A stretch of 64,000 nt of DNA, taken from NCBI RefSeq assembly GCF_022539505.1, contig NC_061511.1:30638620-30702619 (forward strand), given 5' to 3'. The stretch comes from Lolium rigidum. Lineage: Eukaryota > Streptophyta > Magnoliopsida > Poales > Poaceae. The translations under genes and the position numbers were made by a program. The number at the start of each line of letters is the position of its first letter. Within the stretch, counting starts at the first letter, position 1. Shown here in pieces: positions 1-11,946 of this stretch. The notes beneath the pieces were generated by a model. It searched no databases, was not told the origin of the DNA, and was given only the letters and a program-made list of their open reading frames with translations.

Positions 1-1147
1 GCCCTTAAATGGAGTTGTGCATCTATATAGAATGCAAATATCTCTGTTATCTTTTGAAACCGACTGTATGGAGTAATTTTCTTTGTTTAGCTACAAAGTT
101 TTCCGTGGGAAATATTCGATTTGAATAATGCTGGATAAAAGTAACTGTGAATGGACAGATTAACACAAGATATGTAGAAAAAGATTAATGCAAGATGGAA
201 ATATGTACTTATTCATCACAATAAACATGGCCAGCTGTGCTTTCCAGATTATGTGATAGAGAAGCGAAACAGACTTTAACAATGAAATTGAGGAGACAGT
301 GTATAGGGAGCGAATAAAAATGGACGAACAAACCAAAACAAACTTAGGTAACATACTGGGTGAGAAGGAAGTTTGGCGGCTGGGACACATGCGAGTTAGG
401 ATGACGATGATGGCATCTGCGGAAATGCAGCTGTGAGGTTATCATCCAGGTATATATCCAAAGCGAGAAGTTAAATCTCTTACAGGCTTCCAAGAGTCCA
501 ATAACATGTGAGGACGGCATGCGATGGAGCTAGAGAGATGCATATATGCTGTTGTGCACCTTCGCAGGCTCCGCGCCAAGATGGTCGGTAATATCATGCC
601 TCTGCCAGTCCCCCCGTCGTTGCTCTGCCCAGACACCGTCACACCATGGCCCTCCTGGACTCCTGGTGCAGCCGAGCGCTGCTGCCAACCCGGTCATGCC
701 GGCTCCGGCCAAGTGACGGGAATGCAAAACAACAGCTCTAGTGAGGTACTTATAGGCGATTAGATTTGTGGAGAAGACGAAAAGCCATGAAATAGTGGGG
801 ATATGAAACACCACCAGGTTCTTTTGGTTTTTTGCATGGAGGAGATAATGCGGTTGATTAAATAATACTATAGTGTGGAGAATACCACGAGACGACGTTG
901 TTTCCGCAAAGAAGATGGACAGAGCGAGGTGACTGCTGCTTGTGGACCAAACAGAAAAGCAGGGCCACATCAATTCCGATTTAAACTAACAGCAAAAAAG
1001 AGTGTCCGGCAACGAAAGAAACGGACTGACGTGGAAATAGTTTAACTGAAACAGAATGACGTGGACATGAAACTGAAAAAAGTGATGTGGCATACTTGCA
1101 TGTTGAGAGAAATACCACTAGTGGGTTGCTCCTATTTAGTTATTATA
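1..1147. other. Unassigned sequence
   Basis: I recognise no gene or repeat family here. Overlapping open frames of 60-150 codons on both strands at 440-975 have no familiar motifs and look like chance. The last 40 bases or so (1111-1150), with a CCACTAGTGG palindrome followed by a ttgctcctatttag string, resemble 52389-52432 and may be the end of an unnamed repeat. Confidence 0.4.
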
Positions 1148-1148
1148 G

Positions 1149-1411
1149 ATATGCAAGCCATATTAACTTGTTTTAGCTCGGTTTCCTAGTAGAACATGAA
1201 ATTCTAGTGTACAAAAGTGGTTTCCGAATTTTGATTTGAACTTTTTTTTGTCAAAGTCAACTCAGTATTCAAAAAGTCAATGCAAAATACGTTGGTGAGT
1301 TGACTTTGATCAAAAAATATTCATATCAAAATTCGGAAACCACTTTTGTACACTAGAATTTCACGTTATACTAGGAAACCGAGCTAAAACAAGTTAATAT
1401 GGCTTGCATAT
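1149..1411. mobile_element. Foldback MITE
   Basis: This 263-base segment is almost entirely one inverted repeat. The left arm begins ATATGCAAGCCATATTAAC and the right arm ends with its reverse complement; the arms match for about 90 bases with few differences. Shorter arms (tcaaagtcaactca against tgagttgactttga) continue toward the centre. There is no coding capacity. I could not define a target duplication or assign a superfamily. Confidence 0.8.
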
Positions 1412-1984
<573 letters not shown>

Positions 1985-3345
1985 AACTTGGTATCGGATC
2001 CGTCTCCCATCCCGCCTCAATGCGCGACACCCACCCTAGCTGCCGCCTAACGCTAGCCCACCGCCTCCATGTCCGGCCCCGCGCATGACTCATCGGCCCA
2101 CAGTGCCTCCTCTTCCGCTCTCTAGTTGTCCACGACGATCGGCACCATAACCTCCACCGCGACGGCCACGGTCGTTGCCCCAATACCCACCACCGCCATA
2201 CACCTCGACCATAGAAATTTCATGTCGAGGTAGCCGTGCATAGATGCGCCGGACACCTGGCTCCCCAATGGTGAGCACCCCAGCAGCAGGCGTAGGGCTC
2301 CTACCCGCAATAGCAGGGATCGGGTGCCCAAGACAAGCGCCGAACTGGCCCCAACGAGTACCGTGGAAACAGTGGTCGAGGCAGCAACGACCACAATGGC
2401 GTTGGTGGCGGAAATGGTCGGAACCGCTGTTGGCGCCCCCAATGCCAGATTGCAAGATCTGGGGGCATGAAGCAGATAATGTCATAGCCGCTATTACCCC
2501 CGCTCCGGCAACTCGACATCTTCGTCCTCCATCGACAACCAGTCCTAGCACTTTGACACTGGCGCTACGGATCATCTCACAAGTGAGCTCGAACGTCTCC
2601 AGGTGCACAAGCGCTATGGGGGGAAGGATCAAGTTCAAGTAGCAAATGGTTCAGAATATATATCTATTTCTCATATTGGGCATTCAACGTTAGCATGTTC
2701 TTCTATTCACTTGAAAATTATTCTTCATGTTCCACACATTCGCAAGCATTTACTCTCTGCTTATCGACTTGTCTTAGATAATGACATGTTTATTGAGTTT
2801 CAACATCATTTTTTCCTTGTGAAGGACAAGGCCACAAGAAAAATTATTCTACACGGTAGGAGTCAAGGGGATCTCTATCCGCTGTCGTTTAGCCGCGCCG
2901 CATCTCCATCCTCGCGTCATGCTTCGTCGACCATGATTGTTCAATGGCATCAACGCATTGGTAAACCTACCAATAACCAATAATGTAGTGTAGTCTATTG
3001 TTAGGCAAACCAATCTTTTATGTTCTTCAGACAATTCATCTTCGGTTTGTGATGCATGTCAACGTGCTAATAGTCATAAGTTAGCATATAGTGCTTGTTC
3101 TCGTGTTTCTACTACTGTGCCTCTTGAATTAGTTCATTCTGATGTTTGGGGCCCGCTCGTGCTTCTTCCGGCGGTTATAATTACTATGTTAGTTTCATCA
3201 ATGACTACTCACTTTTTTGTTGGATTTATTTTCTTAAACATGAATCTGATGTTGAGCAAGTGTTTTTTGCTTTTCAGGCTCATGTAGAGCATCTTTTGAA
3301 CACCAAGATTAACGTTGTTCAGCCTGACTAGGGTGTTGAATATCG
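1985..3345 (+). pseudogene. Copia gag-protease-integrase remnant
   Basis: This is the 5' half of a Ty1/copia polyprotein gene, broken by frameshifts. A degenerate zinc knuckle (PQCQI...GHEA) lies near 2437-2480. An aspartic protease motif FDTGATDHL starts at 2552, with the catalytic Asp codon at 2555-2557. The reading continues (2603-2983) through a pre-integrase region with HIGHSTL and ILHVPHIRKHLLS motifs. The integrase core begins near 3140 (DVWGPA...GGYNYYVSFINDYS) and stops at 3329-3331, where the conserved D-W-G-G-E-Y segment would follow. Reverse transcriptase and RNase H are absent. The right end abuts CACTA-like DNA at about 3346, so the element was truncated there. Confidence 0.8.
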
Positions 3346-3692
3346 AGTGGAAATGGCATGTCACCTTTTCAGTTTTCGATAAAATAAAAAGATTGAAGTT
3401 TCAGAAAAAATGCTTTGAGATGCTCATGTGTTATGTCACCTAGTTTTAGTGAAAAATGAAAAACATGAATTTCGATATATTATGCAAAATGGCGTCATGT
3501 TTCCGTAAAACGGAATTTCTGGTTGAATACGACCTCCGATGAAAAACTTTTTTATATCAAAATGTATCTACACGAAATTTCCTATCCGAATTAGCAATCA
3601 AGAAAATGAGGTAAAAGAGGTGTAATCCTTAGAAATCAAGAAAATCATTCGGTAGAAGAGGTGTAGTCCTTAGCAATCAAGAAAATAAGGCA
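3346..3692 (+). repeat. CACTA-derived fragment with short tandem repeat
   Basis: 3346-3590 is similar in the same orientation to 56695-56940 inside the CACTA element at 56387. Shared features include cgacctccgatgaaaaac and a tatattatgcaaaatggcgt stretch. It is followed at 3593-3690 by about 2.4 copies of a 38-41 base unit containing caagaaaat and agaggtgta. No coding sequence is visible. Confidence 0.6.
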
Positions 3693-3716
3693 ACATTTAC
3701 TCATAAGAGGTCAAAC

Positions 3717-3885
3717 ATATGACACATATACCATAGATCCTAGCTTTACATAAAAGGCCATATAAGTGGGTTATAGGGCTTTAGAGGATAGATAGTTTAC
3801 CTTCAGCTCCTCATGGGTTCGACACTCAAATACTTATCGAATTGTACTATGGTGATCCCCTGCACTTGGGGGTTATCAAGGCGTT
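3717..3885 (+). repeat. Fragment of Athila-like LTR 3' end
   Basis: This stretch closely matches 22541-22690, the last 150 bases of the solo LTR described below. Both contain tataagtgggttatagggct, cttcagctcctcatgggttc and a terminal cacttgggggttatca or ctatca. It therefore looks like a broken second copy of the same LTR family. Confidence 0.65.
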
Positions 3886-4200
3886 AGGTGAAACTCTTAT
3901 GCTGGAACTCAGAACCCGATAAGTCCTCCACGGCCCGAGCTGAGTTACACCAGGTTTCCAAATTCGTGTTCAGGTACGCGAGTTTGAAGTAGCTTCCCTG
4001 CGTTTGCTCAGGAAATTAACTAATTTCCGATCCGTTCGAATGCATCAGGCCGGTTTACCAAAATCCCTATGATAAAAATATTTATTTACAACAGAATAAT
4101 ATTTCCTCTTAATAATCAAAGAAGAATTCGAACAAAGAAGAAGTCGAAGGTTTTGAGACTCGACTCGAGTCTGCGACTCGAGTAGGGTCTCGAGGGCTAC
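3886..4200 (+). mobile_element. Gypsy internal 3' remnant with polypurine tract
   Basis: Non-coding sequence rich in actcgagt motifs that ends in gtctcgagggctac directly before a TGACATGGG boundary at 4201. This arrangement looks like a polypurine tract next to a 3' LTR. The family is not certain. Confidence 0.4.
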
Positions 4201-4546
4201 TGACATGGGTATGCCATATCGGGTCATAAGCATTGTCATCCCTGGTACAAAGCCCAGTAAGGAATAAAAGAAAGCCCACAAAGAAATCGAGAAAATCCGA
4301 AGATATCACGTAAGGAAGGTTAAGCCCATATCGGGTGAACCGACTTATATTGTAACTCGACCTCGAGGTGGACTCTCAGACCTAGCCTGCCATATAAGGG
4401 CTGAGAGGATCCACCGTGAGGGGACATATTGAGTCATACGAGACACCTTGTAACCCTAGTTTTAGATTATACAATCTCGGCGATTCGCCTTCGATAATAA
4501 TATTTTTCGGCTGACTATTTGGGCTTACCGGTTTGTTGATTCGCCA
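4201..4546 (+). repeat. Probable gypsy LTR
   Basis: The segment begins TGACATGGG and has a promoter-like gccatataagggctgag near 4390. It contains ttgtaaccctag and cggcgattcgcc strings typical of grass gypsy LTR ends. The right edge is uncertain; a CA end at 4546 is a guess. Recognisable copia coding DNA resumes near 4600. Confidence 0.4.
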
Positions 4547-4599
4547 GTGTCCTCCATCCTAGAAAGCCAAGTCCATCACCATGGGCATTGATAAGGTTA

Positions 4600-5289
4600 A
4601 CCCTTTGTGAGGACCTGACTCTGTTAAATGGCTAGGTGCCATGAAATCTAAGATAGTATCCATAATGAAGGTTGGATCTTGGTAGACCTTCCAAAGGAAT
4701 GAATCGTTTTGAGAGTAAATGGATCTATATATAAATATACATGGATGCAATGTCCTTTAAATAAGCTCGACTTGTCGAAAAGGTTTTCTACGGCAAAGTT
4801 CAAAGAGTTGACTATGCTAAGATTATGTCTTCCGTAGCGATGCTTAAGGTTTATGCAGATTATTGTAGTAATCCCTATATATTTCTTTCATGAAATATGG
4901 TAGTTGGATGGCAAAAATACGTTCCTTAACAGAAGTGTGTATTAAGGGTGTATACAAGATACAACCGAGAATTTTGTAATCCATATATTGCTAGATAGGT
5001 ATGTAAACTTCAATGGATGAAGTAAGCATCACTGAGTTGAAATATCCATATGAAAAAGTCAAAAGTTTTTTATTTCATCGGGAATAGTGAAGATGCTTGC
5101 ATTTGCAAGAAATTAAGTGGGAGCACTGAGACACATTTCTAATACTTTATGTGGATGACATATCGTTGATTGGAAATGATATATCTTTACTTGATGCGAT
5201 TAAAAGTTTCACTAAAAATATTTTTCATTGAAAGGACCTAGACTAAAAAAATATTAAGAATCAATATCTATGAACATAGATTGAGGCGT
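4600..5289 (+). pseudogene. Decayed Angela-like copia reverse transcriptase
   Basis: Translation in shifting frames gives patches of copia reverse transcriptase: VKWLGAMKSKIVS near 4625-4665 and MDLYINIHG near 4718-4745. LYVDDISLIGND at 5145-5180 contains the catalytic Tyr-Val-Asp-Asp box. Stops and frameshifts between patches make it inactive. The remnant is cut at 5289 by the solo LTR and its 3' half resumes at 22687, on the way to the LTR at 23533. It is the oldest layer of the nested stack. Confidence 0.75.
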
Positions 5290-6062
5290 TGATGCATGTA
5301 AAATGCATACATGAATATTGTAGTTTATTGCACTAAAATCCTTATTATATTGCAAATTTATTATATTTATTGGAACTAATCTATTAATATTTGCAAAATT
5401 TAACAATTTTTTGTTTAAACTTTGTTTTGTACTAAATAGAAAAATATGGAAGGAAACCGGTCATTATGGTGAAATCTGGAGTTTCCTCAAATTTGTCCCT
5501 GCAGTACTATTTTCAAAGATGGTCCTAGGATCCCCAAAGATAGCGTCAAATGAAAAAGTGCATATTGACAAATTTGTGGGGAATTTCCATATATTAAATT
5601 TGACATAAAGAACGCCCCAATTGGAGTCTGGATGATCCTGTAGTCGCGATATTACGGAAGGGTACAAGGACAGTTTCTAAAACCCGAAAATTGGTGACGT
5701 GATTGACACAAACTCTTGCCATATTTGATGTATTCGGCCAAGACACGATTTTATAGACTTATAAAGTACATAGGGTAGTCCTAACAAGGTTCTAGAGGTG
5801 CCCAAGAGCTTTTGGATCAAAGGTGCATCAATCTCGTGGTCAAGATTGCATCTCCAACTCTATATATTGAGGGGAAACCCTTGTTTTGCAGGCACCCATC
5901 CATTGTGACAAAAATCCTCCTCCTTGGAAGCCGCCAAGGAGGGGGAAACCTCCTCCACACCAACACCAAGTCCGAATAAGAAGAAGAAGGGGTAAGGGGC
6001 CGCTGCCCCCAAGGGCAGCCACCTACCTCCAAGCGGCGCGTCGCCGGACGCCGCTGCCTCCT

Positions 6063-6116
6063 TGATGAGGTCTAAGACCCCGTGTGTGGCCCGATCTCGC
6101 GGATTGACTTCGAAAC
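6063..6116 (-). repeat. Gypsy 3' LTR, distal fragment
   Basis: These 54 bases (TGATGAGG to ttcgaaac) match 20561-20613 and are the end of the 3' LTR. They are cut off from the rest by the inner element. The last five bases, gaaac, recur at 13112-13116 as the inner element's target duplication. Confidence 0.9.
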
Positions 6117-7276
6117 TGTTGACGTCAGAAACCCACTGGCGGGCAGCGACAGGCAACACAGTAGAGCCGGGAACAACTAGGGCTGCGGCTGACCCCAGTC
6201 CCTCAGAGCGACGGCCCGCAAAGCCTCCTGGTCACACGTCCGATGCTATCGCAAGGGCGTGCCACCCGAACTATACCTGGTCGGGAAGGTGTTGGATGAT
6301 GCCTCGCTTAGTTTCCCGCATGGCATACACGTAAACATTAAATACGAGCCTCGATCGGCTCTCGGGTTATCCCGTGAATCGGCTCAAAGAGCCGATCCAC
6401 CCATGATTCGTACAAGGTGTCCGAATATATGGTGGTCCTGCTGATCAAGATAAAGCTAATGAGATCTACGACGATTTAGGGTTTTCACCGCATAATCGGA
6501 TCATCCTACTCACGATTGGGCCTCGCGCTCGCGCACGGTGACCGTAAGCCGATCCTAGACAGGGCCTAAAACCAACACGAGGTTGATCCCCGGAACATCC
6601 TTTCTAGGGCTAGCAAACGTCCCCTACACGCCGCTGGATCCTCCAACCCTTTGTAGGGCCTAACTAATGCGGATATTAAACTAATCCTTGCGAGCAAGGA
6701 GCAACCGTAACGGATCAGATCTACTAAACTATGATCAAGCGGGGTGCCGCCCCTACACCTGAGATAGGTGTAAGGGCGGCTAGATGCATAAGGGTCGCAC
6801 TACGACAGCATATGATACGAAGAACAATGCTAACCCTAACACATCTAAGATAACTACGTTGCTCGCCATCAAAAAGGCTTCAGCACGAGCAACACATGAA
6901 CAACGTGGGTAGGCTTGGCTGCCTAGATCGCAAGATGCGATCTAGGCAGCATGGTGCTTACCGGAGAAACCCTCGAGACGAAGGAGTTGGCGATGCGCCG
7001 AGATTTGTTTGTGTTGAACGTTGGTTGTTGTTTATTCCATAAACCCTAGATACATATTTATAGTCCAGGGGACTTTCTAACTCAAACGTGCACCTAACCG
7101 TGCACGGGTAAAACTCTAACTTCTAATCGACACGTAACCTAATATGTTACAGATACAAGGGCAAACTAGCCCAAACTTTGCATGAAAGGCCGATTCACGT
7201 ATTTCTTCTATATATATTCTTCAAGTCTATCTTGATCGCGGCCCACCTCTGACCTGGTCAAATTCCGGTGATAACA
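6117..7276 (-). repeat. Tat-like element 3' LTR
   Basis: A 1160-base terminal repeat, nearly identical to 11947-13111 with scattered differences such as ctgaccccagtcc against ctggccctggtcc. On the minus strand it contains a TATA-like actataaatatgt near 7052-7064. The motifs gatcggct and agccgatc recur near 6352-6395, and a palindromic cctagatcgc/gcgatctagg pair lies at about 6921-6948. Confidence 0.92.
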
Positions 7277-7344
7277 CATGCCCCCCTGGTTTTGGGATTA
7301 ACAATTCCAAAATCATCCTGTTTTCCTCTTCGTCGGGTCATGTC

Positions 7345-7807
7345 ATGGTAGAGCAGAACCGTCGCAGCATTTCTCATCATGATGCCCTGTTCTGGCCATC
7401 GGCACCCCAAAACCCCCAATCTCCCATAGCCATGTCCTCCTCTTCTTCCTCCTCCACCTCATCGGTCCCTTCTGATTCTCCCTCCTCTCGCGAGCCGACG
7501 CCGGAGTGGGGCTCGTTGGCGGCGCACGACATCCTCGCCTCGACGTCGTGGGACAAAGAGGAACATAATTCCTCCATCTGGTCGGAAGATGACAAATCCC
7601 TCCTCCGAGGAAGAAGCGGAGGAGGACGACGATGACTCCCTTGAAGGTTACCCACTAGCAAAGCGCCTCCGCACTTGGTGGGATGACGACAGCGATGACG
7701 ATGGTGAGGAAGATGAGGCTCCCGTAGAAGGCCACAGAAGCTTTGATGAAGAGCCCATCAGTAGTTGCACCGGATGCAGCGACGACGAGGGCAATAATGG
7801 CCCCTAG
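7345..7807 (+). CDS. Antisense acidic ORF in Tat-like element (frameshifted)
   Basis: This frame lies on the plus strand, opposite to the element's own pol, between the end of pol and the 3' LTR. It encodes an M-S-S-S-S-S-S-S-T-S-S-V-P type low-complexity start and a SREPTPEWGSLAAHD segment. A strongly acidic part with SEEEAEEDDDDSL and WWDDDSDDDGEEDE follows, and the frame ends SDDEGNNGP. Two overlapping frames (7345-7635 and 7589-7807) join if one single-base shift near 7600 is assumed, giving about 150 residues. Extra antisense ORFs near the 3' LTR are known from Tat-group plant elements; whether this one is translated is unknown. The first Met could be at 7345 or at 7432. Confidence 0.5.
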
Positions 7808-8135
7808 ATCAGGGATCAGTAGTAGCAGTTGGCTTTTGCCCTCTTCTCCCCTGAGCAATCGGCTCTTCGCTTGTAAGAAATCCCTCTATTAATGAAGAAA
7901 ATATTCCTCAATCAATTTCTCCTCCTTGTTGACTTTGCCGATCGTCGAATGGGGCCGCCGTACGGAGAGCCGATAGCAGGACATCGGCTCGCATTGCAAT
8001 CTGGGGCCAAGCCGTCGCTCACCCATACGGTCCAACAGGTCTTACTAGGCCTAAACCTCGTCCAAACCATCAGCCTGAACTCTTCATCAATCTCGCATTG
8101 AACCGATTCCATTAACTTGCTAATTTGAGCCTATT

Positions 8136-8292
8136 CCTCTAGAGTCGATATCAGCGTATCGGCTTTGTTATTCTGAAGTCGATGCCTAAACATCGGCTAT
8201 ATATTCATACTGTTATCTCTGTATGTCTTCTTAAGTCGATGTCTGCGCATCGGCTGTGGGATTCATTTTGTTTTTTTACCGGCCGATTTAAA
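8136..8292. repeat. Repeated GTCGAT...ATCGGCT motifs
   Basis: Three spaced copies of an imperfect palindrome (gtcgatatcagcgtatcggc, gtcgatgcctaaacatcggc, gtcgatgtctgcgcatcggc) and a palindrome gccgatttaaaatcggc lie between the antisense ORF and the end of pol. The core ATCGGCT/AGCCGAT recurs through the element. Function unknown. Confidence 0.6.
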
Positions 8293-8307
8293 ATCGGCCT
8301 CCATACC

Positions 8308-11300
8308 TTACTGCCCATCATCCCACATGCTTGGGAAATACTTCTTGAGGTGTTGACCATTGACGGCTACTGGGAACTTCTGTCCATCCAATTCTTCCAA
8401 CATGTATGCATTACCCTTCAAGGCCTGGACGACTTTGTACGGACCGTGCCAATTAGGAGACCACTTGCCATATGCCTTGTCTCTGGTTCCTAATGGCAAC
8501 ACAGCTTCCCATACTAGATCACCGACTTGAAACTCTTTTGGTCTAACCTTCTTATTGTAGGCACGAGCTACCCTGGCTTTGTTCTCCTTAATCTTCTCTA
8601 ATGACCAAAGCCTAAGTTCTGTCGCGTCCTCAATAGTGTCACTCATCAAAGCTGCATATTCTTCCGCCGTCGGATCATTCTCGAAACGTGACACGTCTTG
8701 ATCCAGCCGTAATTTCCCAAGGTAATACGGCTTCCTGTCCATAGACAAGCCGGTACGGCGAAGTCTTTATAGCTCCATGGCACGACATGCGGTAGGCCCA
8801 TAATGCTTCGATAACTTCTCATGCCAATCCCTAGGGTTCTCGTCAATCTTCCTCTTGATCAGCTTGATTAAGCTCCGATTGGACGCTTCAGCCTTGTCCA
8901 TTAGCCTCGAGCATAGTACGGAGATGATCGGATCAGCTTTAATCCCCATGTCATCGCAGAATTTCATGAATTCTTTAGAAACAAAGACCGAACCTCCATC
9001 GGTCGTGATGGTTTGGGGAATCCCAAACCTATGAATCACGTGTTCTTTCACAAACTGAATCACATCTTCTGATTTCACCTTCTTCATAGGGACGGCTTCC
9101 ACCCACTTAGTGAAATAGTCTGTGATGGCCAAGATCCATTCATGTTTTTTACTCGACGCGGGATGGATTTTGCCGATCATATCCATGCCCCACCCTCGGA
9201 ACGGCCAAGGCTTGATGATAGGGTTCATCGCCGATGCTCGGTACCATCCGAATCTTCCCAAACATCCGGCATGCTTGGCACCCCTTGTAATAATTGAAGC
9301 AGTCTTCAAGCATGGTGGGCCAATAAAACCCCGAGCGCCCGACTAGCCACTTCATCTTGTGAGCCGACCGATGAGTTCCACAGCGCCTTCGTGCACTTCA
9401 TGTAAGAGCCGATTAGACTCGGCTTGGTCCCGTGCACTTGAGTAGTAACCCTTCCAACGTCCCGTAGAACATATCGTCTCCTATGAGGACGTACTTCATG
9501 GCTTTGTATCTTATCCGTTTAGGTGCCCCCGAGCCGAATCTTTTAAGTAATTGAAGATCTCGGCTCTCCAATCATCCTCGTTCCAGGAATTGCACCTGGA
9601 CTTCCGACCCTTCAGGTATATCTATGTAGCCGGACGCCATTTGTGCGAGATTGTTGGCCTCGGTGTTTTGGGCTCTTGGGACCCAATTAAAGTTGATGTA
9701 CCGAAACTGTGTCATCAACTCACGGCATTCCATCCAATATGGGAAAAGCGATTCACTCTCGCACTTGTATTCATCCGTGAGCTGGTTAATCACCAACTTG
9801 GAGTCTCCAAAAGCTCTACCGCTTCCGCTCCGGCTTCTAATAGCAACTCCATCCCCTTACGTACCGCCTCATATTCTGCCACGTTGTTGGTGCAAGGGGT
9901 AGATAATCCGATGGAGAAAGAGTACTCGCCCCCGAGGCGACACGAGCGTAATGCCGATGCCACAACCATCGTCGCAAGCCGATCCATCGAAGAACATAGC
10001 CCATGCACGTATGGATAGTGCTGCTATATTGGTACTGATTCGCTCAGCTATGAGATCGGCCAACGCTTGCCCTTTGACCGCTTTCGCAGGCTGGTACCGG
10101 AGATCAAACTCTGACAACGCAAACATCCACTTACCCAGTCGGCCCTTCAACACAGGGGCCGACAGCATGTGCTTGACAACGTCTGACTTGCATATGACGA
10201 AGATTTCGCCGTCAAAAGGATATGATGCAGCTTGGTGCAGGTAAAGAACAGGCAGAGGCACAGTTTCTCGACCTCAGGATACCTCGTTTCCGCGTCCAAC
10301 ATCCTTCCGCCGAGGTAAAAACGACCTTTTCAACGCCCTCGTAGAGTTGCACCACCACCGAGGCGATGGACGTGTCAGCTACTGACAAGTAGATGTAGAA
10401 CGGCCTGTCTTGCTAGGGCGGAACTAGCACAGGCGGCGTTGTCAGATACCGTTTAATTTCATCAAACTCCTGCTGCTGTTCTGCCCCCCAGTGAAATTCG
10501 TCATCAGACTTAGTCTTCACCAACGCCATGAACGGCTCTATCCGTCCTGACAGGTTAGAGATGAATCGCCGGACGAAGTTGATCTTGCCGATAAGACGTT
10601 GGAGCTCCTTCTTCGTGGTGGGCGGCTGCATGGTACGCACTGCCTCCTGACTTTTCAGGCCGATCTCAATTCCTCGCTCATGAACCAGAAATCCTAGGAA
10701 CTGACCGGCCGTCACACCAAAGGCACACTTCTTTGGGTTCATTCTCAGTCCGAACTTCCGCGTTCGGTCTAGGACGCGTCGCAGATCTCCCAAGTGTCCC
10801 TCCATGGAGACGGACTTGACTACCACGTCATCGATGTAGATTTCCACTAACTTGCCGATCAGATCGTGAAATATATAATTCATGGCTCTTTGATATGTTG
10901 CACCAAGCATTCTTCAATCCGAAGGTCATGACCACATATTCAAACAAGCCCACCGCCCCTGGTACTCTGAATGCGGTCTTGTGTATATCTTCCGGAGCCA
11001 TGATGATCCGGTTATAGCCGGCGTTGCCATCCATGAAGCTTAAAACCTTGTGGCCAGCAGCCGCATTGATCAATGTCTCCGCCACGAGCATTGGATACTC
11101 ATCTTTTGGAGTGGCTCTGTTAAGATCTCGGAAATCGATAGCCACACGCCACCGGCCGTCCTTCTTTTCTACAGGAACGATACTGGAGATCCATTCAGCA
11201 TACCTGCATGGCCTGATGAACCCTGCGGCCAACATCTTCTCGATCTCTTTCTTGACCTCTTCCAGGATTTCGGCCTTCATCTGACGAGCTCGTTGTTGGA

Positions 11301-11379
11301 ACGGCCGACATCCTTTCTTAAGGGGGAGCCGATGTTCAATGATGCTCCTGTCTAACCCGGCATCTCCGTATAGTCCCAT
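8308..11379 (-). pseudogene. Tat-like pol remnant
   Basis: In element order: reverse transcriptase at 11379-10413, with KKDGRWRVAIDFRDLNRAT, TAFRVPGAVGLFEYVVMTFG and YIDDVVVKS (Tyr-Ile-Asp-Asp at about 10838-10827). Next are the connection and RNase H regions, then a second RNase H-like domain with MFFDGSACDDGCGIGI (about 10015-9960). Integrase follows with a CxxC pair in YYKGCQACRMF (near 9270), the core GMDMIGKI, ITTDGGSVF and KAEASNRSL, and a C-terminal end at 8308 (FPSMWDDG). At least five frame changes interrupt it, for example one base near 10905 between FGLKNA and ATYQRAMN. The catalytic YIDD is intact, but no full polyprotein can be made. Confidence 0.88.
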
Positions 11380-11498
11380 GCAAAGCGATCCGGGTATTCT
11401 TTCAATAGAGCAATCATCCGACTCCCGAGCCGTGGGTCTAACTTCCTCGCTGATAAAAGTTGGCCGAGGCTTGTCCCCGGGGCCGATATCGACTTCTT

Positions 11499-11930
11499 CT
11501 AGCTCGTCGCCCGAGGTGAACCCATACCCCAGCTTTCCGTCACCCGTGAGGTCGACGCCAACATCGGGAGAGCCGATGGCGCGGATAATACAGTCCGATC
11601 GCTAGAATCGGCCTCCATCTTGATCATCACCAGGACCTTGTGGCAGTGTCGGAGCCGGTTGCGTGGATCGGCTCCCTCTTCATTCTTGCTATGAGAGCAG
11701 CTGCCCTCATTGCTACCCCTACCAGGGCGATACCCAAGTTTTACCATGTTGATGCTGATGTCATGGGAGCGGGTTCTGTGGAAAGAGCCGATGAGTTCGG
11801 CTTCGAAGGTTGCCTTGATCTCGTCATGTTTCTTCTTGAGTTCAGCAGGCAGATCCTCGTACTTGACCGGAGCGCTTTCCGCCATCCCGGATGTAGGTGG
11901 CGATGTGGTGGATGTCGAAGGTCGTCCCAC
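11499..11930 (-). pseudogene. Tat-like gag start fused to later pol sequence
   Basis: Begins about 15 bases after the 5' LTR. The first 60 residues (SAPVKYEDLPAELKKKHDEI, EAELIGSFHRTRSH) look like a Tat-group gag N-terminus. The frame then passes into short unrelated segments and reaches sequence just ahead of reverse transcriptase by 11499. Only about 570 bases separate the 5' LTR from the RT region, so most of gag and the protease are deleted. Confidence 0.65.
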
Positions 11931-11946
11931 CGGGCGTGCCAGAATG

